From the NCBI GenBank assembly GCA_003525885.1, contig DQIG01000233.1, positions 1 through 12,874 of the forward strand: a stretch of DNA of 12,874 nt, written 5' to 3'. The notes beneath the pieces were generated by a model that ran no database searches, was not told where the DNA came from, and saw only the letters and a list, made by a program, of their open reading frames with translations. Numbering within the stretch: the first letter of the stretch is position 1; each line of letters opens with the position of its first letter. Source of the DNA: Stenotrophomonas sp. Its GTDB lineage: Bacteria; Pseudomonadota; Gammaproteobacteria; Xanthomonadales; Xanthomonadaceae. Of this stretch, positions 12,475 through 12,874 are shown piece by piece. The translations under genes and the position numbers were made by a program.

Positions 12475-12810
12475 ATGTACCACCCGACCCTCAATCAAAC
12501 CCTGCGCTGTGCAGGCCTGCTGCTGCCGTTGGTGCTGCTGACCGCCTGTGGCGGCCACAAGAAGGTGGCCAAGGCGGAAACGCCTGCCGAGACCCCGGTA
12601 GTGGAAGTGAAGACCCCGGAGCTGGACGGTCGCGGTAGTTACCGCTTCATGATGAGCAACGGCGACCAGAAGATGACCGCCGACCAGTTCGATGCCTGGA
12701 TGAAGGCCAACGGCATCCGCGTTGCCAAGGGCAACGGCCAGGACGCTGCCGCCAAGCCGGTGGTGGTGGCCAGCAAGGAAGAGCCGAAGGGCAAGAAGAA
12801 AAAGAAGTGA
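12475..12810 (+). CDS. small lipoprotein with FDAWMKA module, function unknown
   Basis: 111 residues. The N-terminus has a charged start, a hydrophobic stretch (14-23) and the lipobox LTAC at 22-25, so Cys25 should be lipidated after signal peptidase II cleavage. Glycine at +2 favours sorting to the outer membrane. After a Lys/Glu/Pro-rich linker comes the module at 56-85: YRFMMSNGDQKMTA, then DQFDAWMKA, then NGIRVAK. It shares 18 of 30 positions without gaps with residues 118-147 of the exported protein at 11048-11563. The C-terminus is strongly basic (KGKKKKK). GGAG six bases before the ATG sets the start. A role at the inner face of the outer membrane or contact with peptidoglycan is plausible but is inference. 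No named family recognised. Confidence 0.82.
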   Translation: MYHPTLNQTLRCAGLLLPLVLLTACGGHKKVAKAETPAETPVVEVKTPELDGRGSYRFMMSNGDQKMTADQFDAWMKANGIRVAKGNGQDAAAKPVVVASKEEPKGKKKKK

Positions 12811-12819
12811 CGCCGGGAG

Positions 12820-12874
12820 GTGCCGACCTTGGTCGGCACGCCATCCATCCCGGTAGGTGCCAACCTTGGTTGGC
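12820..12874. repeat. two tandem hairpin repeats with compensatory changes
   Basis: The first, 12820-12839, is GTGCCGACC-TT-GGTCGGCAC, a perfect 9-bp stem. The second, 12857-12874, is GTGCCAACC-TT-GGTTGGC and is cut by the window end. They are 17 bp apart in the same orientation. The single base-pair difference (G-C versus A-T) is compensated in both arms. They lie just after the lipoprotein gene and form a repeat family distinct from the GCCGGCC elements. Confidence 0.75.

Noticed and set aside
1..12874. CRISPR array, tRNA or rRNA genes, insertion sequences, prophage or plasmid functions
   Set aside because: No regularly spaced direct repeats, cloverleaf with conserved T-loop, transposase, integrase or replication gene was found by eye on either strand.

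Overview
The window is GC-rich, compact, chromosomal-type DNA. It most likely comes from a Stenotrophomonas, close to S. maltophilia, or a near relative in the Xanthomonadaceae. The best clue is the set of intergenic palindromes of the type GTAGTGCCGGCCGCTGGCCGGCA and of the type TGTAGAGCCGAGC...GCTCGGCT. These resemble the REP/SMAG elements described in that species group. The protein set also fits: a Xanthomonad-style OmpA, a SUFU-domain protein and RsuA-family synthase neighbours. No tRNA, rRNA, CRISPR array, transposase or phage gene is visible.

Layout, left to right. A propionyl-CoA synthetase (prpE, 203-2083, +) is bracketed by palindromic repeats. Next comes a likely two-gene unit on + (2299-3904): a small two-part protein of unknown function and a SUFU-domain protein. 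A large hairpin at 3925-3963 separates these from a block of five genes on the minus strand. Listed by position these are a beta-class glutathione S-transferase (3977-4588), a small exported SleB-type cell-wall hydrolase (4673-5131), 2,4-dienoyl-CoA reductase fadH (5429-7459), a YczE-like membrane protein (7566-8195) and a medium-chain dehydrogenase of the alcohol dehydrogenase/quinone oxidoreductase type (8370-9389). A 357-bp divergent spacer with promoter-like signals follows. After it come ompA (9747-10838, +) with a strong intrinsic terminator, and three + genes: an exported protein of unknown function (11048-11563), an RsuA/RluB/E/F-type rRNA pseudouridine synthase (11584-12390) and a small lipoprotein (12475-12810).

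How the genes relate. PrpE and FadH are housekeeping enzymes of short-chain and unsaturated fatty acid use. GST and the dehydrogenase fit detoxification and redox roles. SleB, OmpA and the two small exported proteins belong to the cell envelope. Most genes seem to be single transcription units separated by REP-like hairpins. The most interesting observation is that the two small exported proteins either side of the pseudouridine synthase share a 30-residue ungapped module (18 identities by my count). They look like a secreted/lipoprotein paralogue pair of unknown function. A second point is a near-perfect CRP/Clp-type palindrome and an unusually structured leader upstream of the SleB hydrolase gene. 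No complete multi-gene novel system could be demonstrated.
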